Positions 9,905 through 17,933 of a stretch of 64,000 nt of DNA are shown one piece after another. The first letter of the stretch is position 1. Each line of letters starts with the position of its first letter. A program made the translations under genes and the position numbers. Origin of the DNA: Zoogloea sp021286885 (GTDB lineage Bacteria; Pseudomonadota; Gammaproteobacteria; Burkholderiales; Rhodocyclaceae). The DNA lies in the NCBI RefSeq assembly GCF_041915215.1, contig NZ_JAYSBV010000003.1, one strand, 5' to 3'. The notes under the pieces are model-generated. The model searched no databases and was not told where the DNA came from. It worked only from the letters and a program-made list of their open reading frames with translations.

Positions 9905-10671
9905 GAGGATTTTTCCAGCCGGTAATGAACCGGGACGATCACCTGGATTTCCCGGTTCTGGAGGGCTTCGGGCAGGCGGGGCAAGGGGCCGGCCTGGGTG
10001 ACGAGTTGCACGGCGCTGCGATCCAGCACATCGTGGCCGCTGGAGCGGATCACGTCGGTGGCCACGATGTTGCCCTTGCGGGCGATGGTGATGCGTACCC
10101 GCACCTCACCTTCCCAACCCCGCAGGGCGGCCATGCGCGGGTATTGCTGCTGCTGGGCGAGGAGCTCGGCCAGGCTGCGCCCGTAGCGTTCCAGGGCGGC
10201 CGGGTCGGCGGGGGCTTCGTGGGCGGTGTTGTCCGGGGGCTGGGGGGCGGGCGGGTTGGCCGTAGCGCTGGCTGGCATTGCCACTTGGGCCAGGGTCGGT
10301 GCGGCGCTTGGCACTGGGCTGGCGGAGGGCGCCGCCGGTGTGGTCGGCGTGCTTGGCGTGGTCGAAGTGGCTGGGCGGGTGAGCACTTCCGGGCTTGCGC
10401 GCTCCGGGCTCGGGCGCGTCCGTGGCGGGTGTTCCTGGGGGCGCTCGCGCAGTTGTTCACGGAGGGTGGGCTGGGCCTCGGCACGGCTTGGGGGCACGGC
10501 TTGGGGGGCGGCCTGGCGCTGGAGCACCACCTCCAGGGGGCGGGGTGGGGCTTCGGCGGCGGGGCGGTGGATCTGCCAGGCCAGGGCCACAAGGTGCAGC
10601 CCTAGGGAGGCCCCGAGGGCCAGCCCCAGGGGGCCATGGAGCGCAGACGGGGCGGGCGGGATCGTGTTCAC
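9901..10671 (-). CDS. TonB-family energy transducer
   Basis: A 256-residue TonB-like protein. It has an N-terminal membrane anchor (about residues 13-33), a long Pro/Ala/Thr-rich periplasm-spanning region (about 45-150) and a C-terminal TonB domain (EGEVRVRITIARKGNIVATDVIRSSG, then IQVIVPVHYRLE). TonB passes proton-motive force to outer-membrane receptors. No ExbB/ExbD or receptor gene is in the window. Its position inside the quinoprotein operon, coupled by 4-bp overlaps, suggests dedicated uptake of something the pathway needs, for example PQQ or a metal/lanthanide carrier. That role is inference. Confidence 0.85.
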   Translation of the reverse strand: MNTIPPAPSALHGPLGLALGASLGLHLVALAWQIHRPAAEAPPRPLEVVLQRQAAPQAVPPSRAEAQPTLREQLRERPQEHPPRTRPSPERASPEVLTRPATSTTPSTPTTPAAPSASPVPSAAPTLAQVAMPASATANPPAPQPPDNTAHEAPADPAALERYGRSLAELLAQQQQYPRMAALRGWEGEVRVRITIARKGNIVATDVIRSSGHDVLDRSAVQLVTQAGPLPRLPEALQNREIQVIVPVHYRLEKSS

Positions 10672-11648
10672 GGGCGCTTCCGGGGGTGGCTCAGGGCCTG
10701 TTGTTCATAGGCGGGGTAGAGGTGGCCCACCGAGCGCTGGTATTCGGCCCGGGCCACGCCCAGGCCAGCCAGATCGGCGGGCAGGGGGAGGTTCATCACC
10801 TCGCCCATGTCCATCCCGTCTTCGGCTGCTTGGCGGAAAGCTTGATCCAGCCAGCCGAGCCAGCGCCGGGTCTGGCGGATCGGGGCTTCTCGGGTGTCCC
10901 CCTGGGCCACCGGCCCATGGCCCGGGACGATGACCCGAAAGCTGCGTGCCTGCAGGGTGTCGAGGGACGCAAGCCAGTCCTGGAGCCGGGCGTGGGGGGT
11001 GGTGGGGGCCCGCTGGAAAAACACCAGATCGCTGGCAAACAGCACCCCATCCCGGGGATCCACCAGGGCGGCATCGGCCCCCGTGTGGCCGTGCAGGGCC
11101 AGCACTTCGAGCAGGTCCTTGCCCAAGGGGAGGGGGCCGGGGGCGAGGTTGCGGGCGGGGCGCTGCACCTCGGTGCCGGCCATCCAGTCGCCCACCAGCC
11201 GGAACATGTTTTCGTTGAAGCTTTCCCCTTCCTTGCTGATCCCTTCCCGGGTGCCGGGCAGGGCGGCGATCAACTCGGGGGGGAAGGCCTGGTTGCCCAG
11301 GAAGTGGTCGGGGTGATGGTGGGTGTTGATCACCAGGGCGATGGGGGCATTGGTGATGCGTCGAATCGCCCGCAGCATCTGCTCGCCGTAGGCCCGGGAG
11401 GGGCCCGTATCCACCACGACCACGCCGGCATCGGTGAGGATGAAGCCTGTGTTGACGATGTTGCCCCCGTTTTTTGGGCTGAAATCGTCAGTGCCGCCCA
11501 CGAACACCCAGCTATGGGGGGCGATTTGCACGGGCTGCAGGTGGTAATCCAGGTCGGCGGCCCCGAGCAGCAGGGTCCAGCCCAGGGCGAGGGACAGCAG
11601 GGGAAGGCGCAGCCAGGCGGCAGGCCGGCGCATGGCAGCGGGGCTCAT
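10668..11648 (-). CDS. Quinoprotein relay system metallo-beta-lactamase-fold hydrolase
   Basis: A 326-residue exported MBL-fold protein. It has a signal sequence (about residues 12-31) and the zinc-binding motif HHHPDH at residues 110-115 (H110, H112, D114, H115). Further metal ligands are suggested by LHGHTGAD and VPGHGPV. The family travels with PQQ dehydrogenases and SoxYZ-like carriers (quinoprotein relay system zinc metallohydrolase); its substrate is not established. It lies between the SoxYZ-like gene and tonB with 4-bp overlaps at both ends. Confidence 0.9.
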   Translation of the reverse strand: MSPAAMRRPAAWLRLPLLSLALGWTLLLGAADLDYHLQPVQIAPHSWVFVGGTDDFSPKNGGNIVNTGFILTDAGVVVVDTGPSRAYGEQMLRAIRRITNAPIALVINTHHHPDHFLGNQAFPPELIAALPGTREGISKEGESFNENMFRLVGDWMAGTEVQRPARNLAPGPLPLGKDLLEVLALHGHTGADAALVDPRDGVLFASDLVFFQRAPTTPHARLQDWLASLDTLQARSFRVIVPGHGPVAQGDTREAPIRQTRRWLGWLDQAFRQAAEDGMDMGEVMNLPLPADLAGLGVARAEYQRSVGHLYPAYEQQALSHPRKRP

Positions 11649-12424
11649 TTATCCACCTCGGCAGAAATGGGGTTGCCGTTGTTGTCCCGACCACGCACCC
11701 GGTAGCCGGGGGCCACATGGGTGGCGGGAATATCCACGGTAAACACCGGGTTTTCGGCGACGGGCTCGTAGCCCTCGATCTGGAGCAGGGCCTGGCCGCT
11801 GTCGGTGGAGAGCACCAGCTCCTGGATGTAGAAGGCGGGCACTCCGTCGGCGAGGCCCGTGTCTTCGGGGTGAATGATGCGTAAGCGCACCCGCTCGCCC
11901 CCTTCCGGGCGGGTCCAGACCCGGCTGCTGACTTCGCCCAGGCGCTTTTGCCATTCGGGTGAGCCACTGCCGGTGGAAGGCAGGGTGCAGCCGCCGCCGG
12001 TGGTGTTTACCCAGGTGCCGCCCACATGCCAGACCCCGTCCCGGGTGCGCACGGCGGCCCGCACCGGGCTGGATTGCTGGAGCTTGATGCGGAAGGCGAG
12101 GGCTGGATAAGCCCCCCGGGGCTGGAAGCGCAGGATGCGGTTGATGGGGTTGAAATCGGCGAACACCAGCACCTCTTCAACGCCAGCGAGGGCGCCCGCA
12201 TCCACGCTTACCGGGACGTTGAGGGGATTTTCGGCGTTGAGCGGGGCGCCCACCTTGACCTTGTCGTCAAACACGATGCGTCCCTTGGCGGGCAGCATCA
12301 TCTTGCGCATGTCACCCCAGCGGGGCGAGGCGAGGGGGTCGGCGGGGGGTACGGATGGGGCTGCCCAACTATGCAGCGGCAGCAGCGCACCCAGCAGGGC
12401 GGCTGCAATCAGGGTCTTTTTCAC
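11645..12424 (-). CDS. Quinoprotein dehydrogenase-associated SoxYZ-like carrier
   Basis: A 259-residue exported protein and first gene of the five-gene operon. A GTG start at 12424 is preferred because AGGAGGAG lies just upstream and a clean signal peptide follows (MKKTLIAAALLGALLPLHSWA, cleaved before APS). The N-terminal half resembles SoxY and includes GGGC in the middle, comparable to the SoxY swinging-arm cysteine. The C-terminal half resembles the SoxZ immunoglobulin-like fold (FTVDIPATHVAPGYRVRGRDNNG). The family occurs with PQQ dehydrogenases rather than thiosulfate oxidation. A good sigma-54 promoter match lies 55-70 bp upstream. Confidence 0.9.
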   Translation of the reverse strand: MKKTLIAAALLGALLPLHSWAAPSVPPADPLASPRWGDMRKMMLPAKGRIVFDDKVKVGAPLNAENPLNVPVSVDAGALAGVEEVLVFADFNPINRILRFQPRGAYPALAFRIKLQQSSPVRAAVRTRDGVWHVGGTWVNTTGGGCTLPSTGSGSPEWQKRLGEVSSRVWTRPEGGERVRLRIIHPEDTGLADGVPAFYIQELVLSTDSGQALLQIEGYEPVAENPVFTVDIPATHVAPGYRVRGRDNNGNPISAEVDK

Positions 12425-12478
12425 TGTCTCCTCCTGGCGACCTGTCTGGGGCGGTCTGCTCTTTGGTGGGACAGTTGC

Positions 12479-12494
12479 TGCAAAACTCATGCCA
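12479..12494 (-). promoter_or_regulatory. Sigma-54 promoter for SoxYZ-like operon
   Basis: The minus strand reads TGGCATGAGTTTTGCA, one mismatch from TGGCACG-N4-TTGCA, with exact GG-N10-GC spacing. Predicted transcription start is near 12468, giving a leader of about 44 nt. Confidence 0.75.
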
Positions 12495-12728
12495 TTGATG
12501 CAGGCCCATTTAGGGGGGGCGTGCTGGCAACCATGCATGGATGGATGGATGAAAAACCCCGTCTCAGGCGGGTTTTACCCGTATGCCCGGAGGTGTTGCG
12601 CTCTGATGCTGTTGCAGTTTGGAGCACCTGGCAAGGAATGAAGCAGATGGAGCACTCGTGAGCTGTTCTGCTGCTCAAACAGTTTTTTGCGAAAAATTCC
12701 AGGCTCGCGCCAAGGGCACGATTTATAT

Positions 12729-12743
12729 CGGGAATTTTTCCCG
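12729..12743. promoter_or_regulatory. 15-bp dyad operator, copy 1
   Basis: CGGGAATTTTTCCCG has 6-bp arms CGGGAA/TTCCCG around TTT. An identical 15-mer occurs at 22803-22817 and a near copy at 17853-17867, each in a regulatory region of this island. Probably a regulator binding site; which regulator is unknown. Confidence 0.6.
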
Positions 12744-12776
12744 GGATGATTTTTTTGCAGTTTTTGATCGGTGGGG

Positions 12777-12792
12777 TGGCACAGCTCTTGCG
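12777..12792 (+). promoter_or_regulatory. Sigma-54 promoter for PQQ dehydrogenase 1
   Basis: TGGCACAGCTCTTGCG matches the -24/-12 consensus with exact GG-N10-GC spacing. Predicted start is near 12803, giving a leader of about 90 nt. Confidence 0.8.
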
Positions 12793-12895
12793 GATCGGCG
12801 GCGCTGCATGATGCGGTTGGGCCGGGAGGTGGCTGTCCGGATCGTGCTTCAGCACCCTCTAAAAGGAGACATAAATGATCCAAAGGAGCAATAAG

Positions 12896-14656
12896 ATGAA
12901 GAAGCCGTTTGCGATGACCGTGATCGCTGCTGCGCTGATGGTCGCTGGTGCGGCCCACGCAAAGGGTGTTACTGACGCAGATATCGTCAACGATGCCAAG
13001 ACCGGCGGTGACGTGGTGGGTTTTGGCCTCGGCCAGCAAGGCCAGCGCTACAGCCCCCTGGACAAGGTCAACGTGAAGACCGTGAAGGATCTGGTCCCGG
13101 TGTGGTCCTTCTCCTTCGGCGGTGAAAAGCAGCGCGGCCAGGAATCCCAGCCCCTGGTGTTCGACGGCAAGATGTACGTGACCGCTTCCTACAGCCGCAT
13201 CTTTGCGCTGGATGCCAAGACCGGCAAGAAGCTGTGGAAGTACGAGCACCGTCTGCCCGAAGGCATCATGCCCTGCTGCGACGTGATCAACCGTGGCGCT
13301 GCGCTCTATGACAACCTGGTGATCTTCGCCACCCTCGACGCCCAGCTCGTGGCCCTGAACAAGGACACCGGCAAGGTCGTGTGGAAGGAAAAGATCGACG
13401 ACTACGCAGCCGGCTACTCTGCTTCTGCTGCTCCGATCATTGTGAAGGGTCTGGTCATCTCCGGCGTGTCCGGCGGTGAGTTCGGTGTTCAGGGCCGTCT
13501 GGAAGCCCGCGATGCCAAGACCGGCAAGCTGGTCTGGATCCGCCCGACCGTTGAAGGCCACATGGGCTACAAGTGGGTGAATGGTGAGAAGGTCGAAAAC
13601 GGCATCTCCGGCACCACCAACGCCACCTGGACCGGCGACCTCTGGAAGACCGGCGGCGCAGCCACCTGGAACGGCGCCACCTACGATCCCGAAACCAACC
13701 TGATCTTCGCAGGTACCGGCAACCCGGCCCCCTGGAACAGCCACCTGCGCCCCGGCGATAACCTGTTCTCGTCTGCCACCGTGGCCATCGACCCGGATAC
13801 CGGCAAGATCGTCTGGCACTACCAGACCACGCCCCACGACGGCTGGGACTTCGACGGTGTGAACGAATTCGTGTCCTTCGACTACAAGGATCCGAAGACC
13901 GGCAAGATCATCAAGGCCGGCGGCAAGGCTGACCGGAACGGCTTCTTCTTCGTCATCGACCGGACCAACGGCAAGCTGCTGAACGCCTTCCCCTTCGTGA
14001 AGGACATCACTTGGGCCAAGGGCATCGACCTGGCCACTGGCCGTCCGATCTACAACGACGACAACCGCCCGGGCAACCCGGCTGAAGGCGAAGACGGCAA
14101 GAAGGGCAAGACCGTGTTTGCTGCCCCGTCCTTCCTCGGCGGCAAGAACCAGATGCAGATGGCCTACAACCCCAAGACCGGCCTGTTCTACGTGCCGGCC
14201 AACGAATGGGGCATGGACATCTGGAACGAGCCCGTTTCTTACAAGCGCGGCGCGGCCTACCTGGGCGCGGGCTTCACCATCAAGGCCCTGCATGACGACT
14301 ACATCGGCTCCCTGCGTGCCGTTGATCCGGTCGGCGGCAAGATCGTCTGGGAAAACAAGAACTTCGCTCCCCTGTGGGGCGGTGCTCTGACCACCGGCGG
14401 CAACCTGACCTTCTACGGTACCCCCGAAGGCTACCTGAAGGCCCTGGACGCCAAGACCGGCAAGGAAGTCTGGTCCTTCCAGACCGGCTCCGGCGTGGTG
14501 GCCCCCCCGATCACTTGGGAAGAAGGTGGCGAGCAGTACGTGGCCGTGGTGTCCGGTTGGGGCGGCGCTGTGCCCCTGTGGGGCGGCGACGTGGCCCGCC
14601 GCGTGAACTTCCTGGAGCAGGGCGGTTCCGTCTGGGTGTTCAAGCTGCACAAGTAA
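12896..14656 (+). CDS. PQQ-dependent alcohol dehydrogenase, lanthanide-type (PedH/XoxF/ExaF-like)
   Basis: A periplasmic eight-bladed quinoprotein that oxidises alcohols and passes electrons to cytochrome c. The start at 12896 follows AAAGGAG and gives signal peptide MKKPFAMTVIAAALMVAGAAHA; an ATG at 12875 also has a ribosome binding site. The adjacent-cysteine disulfide C127-C128 (MPCCD), tryptophan-docking repeats (DAKTGKxxW) and catalytic D318 in GWDFDGVNE are present. Residue +2 from the catalytic Asp is D320, the extra acidic ligand that marks lanthanide-dependent members; calcium enzymes have Ala or Ser there. The length (586 residues) suits the ethanol-dehydrogenase-like group. Substrate and metal need assay. 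Confidence 0.93.
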   Translation: MKKPFAMTVIAAALMVAGAAHAKGVTDADIVNDAKTGGDVVGFGLGQQGQRYSPLDKVNVKTVKDLVPVWSFSFGGEKQRGQESQPLVFDGKMYVTASYSRIFALDAKTGKKLWKYEHRLPEGIMPCCDVINRGAALYDNLVIFATLDAQLVALNKDTGKVVWKEKIDDYAAGYSASAAPIIVKGLVISGVSGGEFGVQGRLEARDAKTGKLVWIRPTVEGHMGYKWVNGEKVENGISGTTNATWTGDLWKTGGAATWNGATYDPETNLIFAGTGNPAPWNSHLRPGDNLFSSATVAIDPDTGKIVWHYQTTPHDGWDFDGVNEFVSFDYKDPKTGKIIKAGGKADRNGFFFVIDRTNGKLLNAFPFVKDITWAKGIDLATGRPIYNDDNRPGNPAEGEDGKKGKTVFAAPSFLGGKNQMQMAYNPKTGLFYVPANEWGMDIWNEPVSYKRGAAYLGAGFTIKALHDDYIGSLRAVDPVGGKIVWENKNFAPLWGGALTTGGNLTFYGTPEGYLKALDAKTGKEVWSFQTGSGVVAPPITWEEGGEQYVAVVSGWGGAVPLWGGDVARRVNFLEQGGSVWVFKLHK

Positions 14657-14708
14657 GACTGATCGGCGCTCCACCTGGCATGCCGGCCTTGGCCGGATGC
14701 CTGGGTGC

Positions 14709-14744
14709 AACGGCACGGATGTTTCGGCATCCGTGCCGTTTTTT
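14709..14744 (+). terminator. Rho-independent terminator of PQQ dehydrogenase 1
   Basis: A 13-bp stem, AACGGCACGGATG with CATCCGTGCCGTT around TTTCGG, is followed by a T run, 53 bp after the stop codon. Confidence 0.93.
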
Positions 14745-14753
14745 ATTGGAATT

Positions 14754-15212
14754 TCAGGGGCGTGACCCACGTGGGCTTTCTCGTCGGGACTCCACAAAGC
14801 TGCGGATTGCCCAGATTTCCTTGGGATTGAGAACACCGGCCCAGGGAGGCATGTGTTCCACCCCGACTCGACGTTTGCCTTCCAGAACAGACTGGTAAAA
14901 GAAGTGGTCGTTATCCTGGAGACACAGTTGCTGATGCGCCGGGTCGCGGATGCTCAGACAGGCCCGCTCCAGCTTGGTCAGATCCGGGCCCACTTGCCCC
15001 TTGTTGACCGCATCGACCCCATGGCAGCGGGCGCAATTGTGGTTGAACAGCTGCTGGCCCAGCGCGATGGCCTGGGGGTTCTGGCGATAGGGGTTCTCCA
15101 GAACCGAGCTGGGCAGCGGTGGCAATGCTTCCAGGCTGGGCATCTGGGCCCAGGCCTGGAGGGCAGTGCCCAGCGCCAGGCTGGCAAGCAGGCAGGGCAG
15201 AAGTTTCGGCAT
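14754..15212 (-). CDS. Periplasmic cytochrome c (c550-type) of PQQ dehydrogenase 2
   Basis: A 152-residue class I-like cytochrome c. A signal peptide (MPKLLPCLLASLALGTALQAWA) is followed by haem motif C60-A-R-C63-H64 and a probable axial Met in VEHMPPWAG. The start at 15212 lies 5 bp after the pentapeptide gene stop, so the two are probably translationally coupled; the upstream Shine-Dalgarno is weak. It is homologous in layout (NPYRQNPQAI ... CARCHG ... MPPW) to the PedF-type cytochrome at 25486-25923. It is the likely electron acceptor of the dehydrogenase upstream in the same operon. Confidence 0.88.
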   Translation of the reverse strand: MPKLLPCLLASLALGTALQAWAQMPSLEALPPLPSSVLENPYRQNPQAIALGQQLFNHNCARCHGVDAVNKGQVGPDLTKLERACLSIRDPAHQQLCLQDNDHFFYQSVLEGKRRVGVEHMPPWAGVLNPKEIWAIRSFVESRRESPRGSRP

Positions 15213-15217
15213 GGCGA

Positions 15218-15811
15218 TCACCAGTCGGTGGGGCAGCCCTGGCAGCCCTCGAAGGTGGAATCCGGAAAGATCGTGTAGCGCAGCAGGGCACCGCGCAGAT
15301 CGGCGTTCTGCAGGTTGGTGGTGGTGAACTTGGCTTCTTGCAGGTTGGCATCCCGCAGGCTGGCACCCACAAACCACGAAAAAGCAGCCTTGCTGGCTTC
15401 CAGGTTGGCGGCGGTCAGGTCTGCGCCGCTGAAATCGCTGCGCATGATGCGGGCAAACTCCAGATCGGCGCCTACCATGCGGGCGTTGCGGAAGCTGGCG
15501 CCCGGCGCATTGACCTTGTTCAGACGGGCACCGCTCAGGTCGGCCCCGTCAAGCAGGGCACCGGCCAGGTTGGCGGCGGTCAGGTTGGCCCGGGCGAGTT
15601 TTGCGCCGCGCAGATCGGCCCCCGCCAGATCCAGACCGGATAAATCCTGGTGGCGCAGGTCGACCCCTTGGCAGCGGGCATGGGGCCACAGGCCGCAACT
15701 GCCGATGACCAGCGGTGCACGGGCTTCGGCCTGGGCCGGACGTGCGGGCGTGAGCAGGGCAAGCCCCAGCGCGAGGCCCAGGGCTGGGGAGTGCAGATGA
15801 AAAACGGGCAC
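15218..15811 (-). CDS. Exported pentapeptide-repeat protein
   Basis: A 197-residue protein with a signal sequence (about residues 1-28) and about 20 consecutive A(D/N)Lxx pentapeptides (for example DLSGLDLAGADLRGAKLARA) forming a right-handed quadrilateral beta-helix. Cysteine pairs occur at both ends (SCGLWPHARC and CQGC), suggesting disulfide caps. Its place between a PQQ dehydrogenase and a cytochrome c parallels ped clusters, where a pentapeptide protein neighbours the calcium-type enzyme. Its function is unknown; it may be a scaffold or maturation factor. Confidence 0.88.
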   Translation of the reverse strand: MPVFHLHSPALGLALGLALLTPARPAQAEARAPLVIGSCGLWPHARCQGVDLRHQDLSGLDLAGADLRGAKLARANLTAANLAGALLDGADLSGARLNKVNAPGASFRNARMVGADLEFARIMRSDFSGADLTAANLEASKAAFSWFVGASLRDANLQEAKFTTTNLQNADLRGALLRYTIFPDSTFEGCQGCPTDW

Positions 15812-15883
15812 GGGAGTCTCCTGCCAAAAACCCCGGGCGGGCGGGAGGGCCGGCCCGGGAAAGGGTACTACGAGGAGACAGAC

Positions 15884-17743
15884 TTAGCGGCTGGCCTTGG
15901 GCAGTTTGAACACCCAGTAGGAACCGCCCTGGGTGACCTGCTTGGTCAGGTCGGCCATGTCGCCGCCCCACAGGGGCACGGCACCACCGTAGCCGGAGGA
16001 GAGGCCGATGTACTGCTCGCCATCCATTTCCCAGGTGATGGGCACCGAAACCACGCCGGAGCCGGTCTGGAACTTCCAGAGTTCCTTGCCGTTCTTGGCA
16101 TCGAAGGCCTTGATGAAGCCATCGGAGGTGCCGGTGAACACCAGCCCGCCCGCCGTGGTGAGAGTGCCGGCCCACAGGGGGAACTTCTCCTTGTGTTCCC
16201 ACACGATCTTGCCGGTCTTGGGATCCATGGCCCGCAGGGTGCCCACGTGGTCGTCAAACAGGCGCTTGATGCGGAAGCCCTGGCCCAGGTAGGCGGAGCC
16301 GGCCTTGTAGGTCAGGTGCTCGGTCCAGTAATCCATGGCCCAGTGGTTGGCGGGAATATAGAACAGGCCGGTGTCCGGGCTGTAGGACATGGGCATCCAG
16401 TTGGTGCCGCCCAGGAAGGGGGGCGAAACGAAGACGCTCTCGCCCTTGTCGGCGCCGGCCTTAGGCTCGGGCGGGCGGTTGCCGGTTTCGATGGGCTTGC
16501 CGGTGGTGAGATCCCAGCCCTTGGCCCAGGTGATCCCTTCCACGAAGGGGTAGGCGCCGATCAGGGAAGTCGGCTTGTTGGGGTAGCCGGCACCATTGGT
16601 CAGTTTTTCCCGGTCGGTCACGAAGAAGAAGCCGTTCCGGTCGGCGTGGGCCGAGGCCTTCACCAGCTTGCCAGTCTTCGGATCCTTGTACTCGAACAGC
16701 ACCACCGAGTTGTTGCCGGAGAAGTCCCAGGCATCGTTGGGGGTGTGCTGGAAGAAGCCCTTCAGCTCGCCGGTGCTGGCATCCACATAGGCCTGGCCGG
16801 AAGTGAACAGGCTGGGCCAGTTGCGCGGATCGTCCCCTTCCTGGGTGCGCTTCCAGGTGTTCCAGGGGGCAGGGTTGCCGGTGCCGATCACGACCATGTT
16901 CTTTTCCACGTCGAAGCTGGCGGTCTGCCAGGGGGCGCCGCCGCCGTGGTGCCAGGCTTCGGTGGGCTTGCCGTCCTTGTCCTTGGGCCAGGTGGGGGCG
17001 CTGGCGTCGCCGGTCACGGTGCTGTCCTTGCCGTTCAGGCGGCCCATGTGGCCTTCCACCATGGGGCGGGCCCAGACTTCTTCGCCGGTATCCGGGTCGC
17101 GGGCAAACAGCCAGCCCACCACGCCGAATTCATCCCCGGAGGAGCCATGCACCAGCAGCACCCGACCGCTCTTCTGGTCCTGGATCATGAAAGGCGCGCC
17201 GGACATGGTGTAGCCCACCTTGTGGTCGCCCCATTTCTTCTTCCAGACCACCTTGCCGGTGTCCTTGTTGAGGGCCACGATGCCCGCATCCAGGGTGCCG
17301 AAGAAAACCTTGTCGCCATAGATGGCGGCGCCCCGGTTCACCACGTCGCAGCAGGGGCGGATGTCTTCCGGCAGACGGGCTTCGTATTCCCACAGGCGCT
17401 TGCCGGTGCGGGCGTCGATGGCGTAGATGCGGGAGTAGGAGGAGGTGACGTAGATCACCCCATCATGCACCAGGGCCTGAGCTTCCTGGCCGCGCTGCTT
17501 TTCACCACCGAAGGAAAAGCTCCAGGCGGGCACCAGCTGGTGGACGTTCTTGGTGTTGACACCCTTGGCCGGGCTGTAGCGCTGGGCTTTCACACCCAGG
17601 CCATAGGAGAGCACGTCTTTGGTGGTCTTGTCGTCGTTGCGCAGGTCGTCCCAGGTGACGTTGGTGGCGAGGGCCTGACCGGACAGGCCGGCCAGAAGCA
17701 GGGCTACGGCCGTGGTGCGCAGGGGGAAGCGGGGCTTGAACAT
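15884..17743 (-). CDS. PQQ-dependent alcohol dehydrogenase, calcium-type (ExaA/PedE-like)
   Basis: A 619-residue periplasmic quinoprotein. The start at 17743 has AAGGA upstream and yields signal peptide MFKPRFPLRTTAVALLLAGLSGQALA; a longer frame to 17779 is less likely. It has the adjacent-cysteine ring (RPCCDVVNRG), tryptophan-docking repeats (DAKNGKELW, DPKTGKIVW) and catalytic D340 in DAWDFSGNN. The +2 residue is S342, not Asp, as in calcium-dependent ethanol dehydrogenases. This contrasts with the Asp in the neighbouring enzyme at 12896. A pentapeptide protein and cytochrome c follow on the same strand. Confidence 0.94.
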   Translation of the reverse strand: MFKPRFPLRTTAVALLLAGLSGQALATNVTWDDLRNDDKTTKDVLSYGLGVKAQRYSPAKGVNTKNVHQLVPAWSFSFGGEKQRGQEAQALVHDGVIYVTSSYSRIYAIDARTGKRLWEYEARLPEDIRPCCDVVNRGAAIYGDKVFFGTLDAGIVALNKDTGKVVWKKKWGDHKVGYTMSGAPFMIQDQKSGRVLLVHGSSGDEFGVVGWLFARDPDTGEEVWARPMVEGHMGRLNGKDSTVTGDASAPTWPKDKDGKPTEAWHHGGGAPWQTASFDVEKNMVVIGTGNPAPWNTWKRTQEGDDPRNWPSLFTSGQAYVDASTGELKGFFQHTPNDAWDFSGNNSVVLFEYKDPKTGKLVKASAHADRNGFFFVTDREKLTNGAGYPNKPTSLIGAYPFVEGITWAKGWDLTTGKPIETGNRPPEPKAGADKGESVFVSPPFLGGTNWMPMSYSPDTGLFYIPANHWAMDYWTEHLTYKAGSAYLGQGFRIKRLFDDHVGTLRAMDPKTGKIVWEHKEKFPLWAGTLTTAGGLVFTGTSDGFIKAFDAKNGKELWKFQTGSGVVSVPITWEMDGEQYIGLSSGYGGAVPLWGGDMADLTKQVTQGGSYWVFKLPKASR

Positions 17744-17852
17744 GGGCGAATCCTTGTCTCCGTATCGTTGTAAGGGCACTGGCTGGGGCCAGGTCGGAGG
17801 CAGTATCGCCGTGGGGTGACGGGCCTGTCCCGGGAAGGGTACCCGTCAGGGG

Positions 17853-17867
17853 CGGGAAGTTTTCCCT
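17853..17867. promoter_or_regulatory. 15-bp dyad operator, copy 3 (one arm mismatch)
   Basis: CGGGAAGTTTTCCCT has arms CGGGAA/TTCCCt with a 3-nt centre, one arm base different from the copies at 12729 and 22803. It lies between the calcium-type dehydrogenase and the divergent kinase gene, 14 bp upstream of a -24 element. Confidence 0.5.
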
Positions 17868-17880
17868 GAAAACCCAGGAT

Positions 17881-17896
17881 TGGCATATGCCTTGCT
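17881..17896 (+). promoter_or_regulatory. Sigma-54 promoter for the second kinase/regulator pair
   Basis: TGGCATATGCCTTGCT has exact GG-N10-GC spacing, with TGGCA and TTGCT intact. Predicted start is near 17906, 28 nt before the kinase start. Confidence 0.7.
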
Positions 17897-17933
17897 GTCC
17901 GTATGGTTAAACAAAGATACATGGAGAGACAGG

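Larger units (their letters stand above)
12425..12895. promoter_or_regulatory. Divergent regulatory region between SoxYZ-like operon and PQQ dehydrogenase 1
   Basis: This 471-bp region has no credible gene. It holds two divergent sigma-54 promoter matches (12479-12494 minus, 12777-12792 plus), two direct GGAGCAC copies (12621-12627, 12649-12655), the 15-bp dyad CGGGAATTTTTCCCG (12729-12743), four ATGG iterations near 12536 and a weak hairpin AAAACCCCG/CGGGTTTT near 12563-12587. A 91-codon open frame at 12619-12894 overlaps all these sites and is probably not a gene. Confidence 0.75.

Noticed and set aside
12619..12894. A 91-codon plus-strand open frame before PQQ dehydrogenase 1
   Set aside because: It overlaps the sigma-54 promoter, the 15-bp dyad and the GGAGCAC copies, and has no recognisable protein features.
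17744..17880. Sigma-54 promoter for the calcium-type dehydrogenase on the minus strand
   Set aside because: No GG-N10-GC site with acceptable flanking bases was found in that direction; its promoter type remains open.
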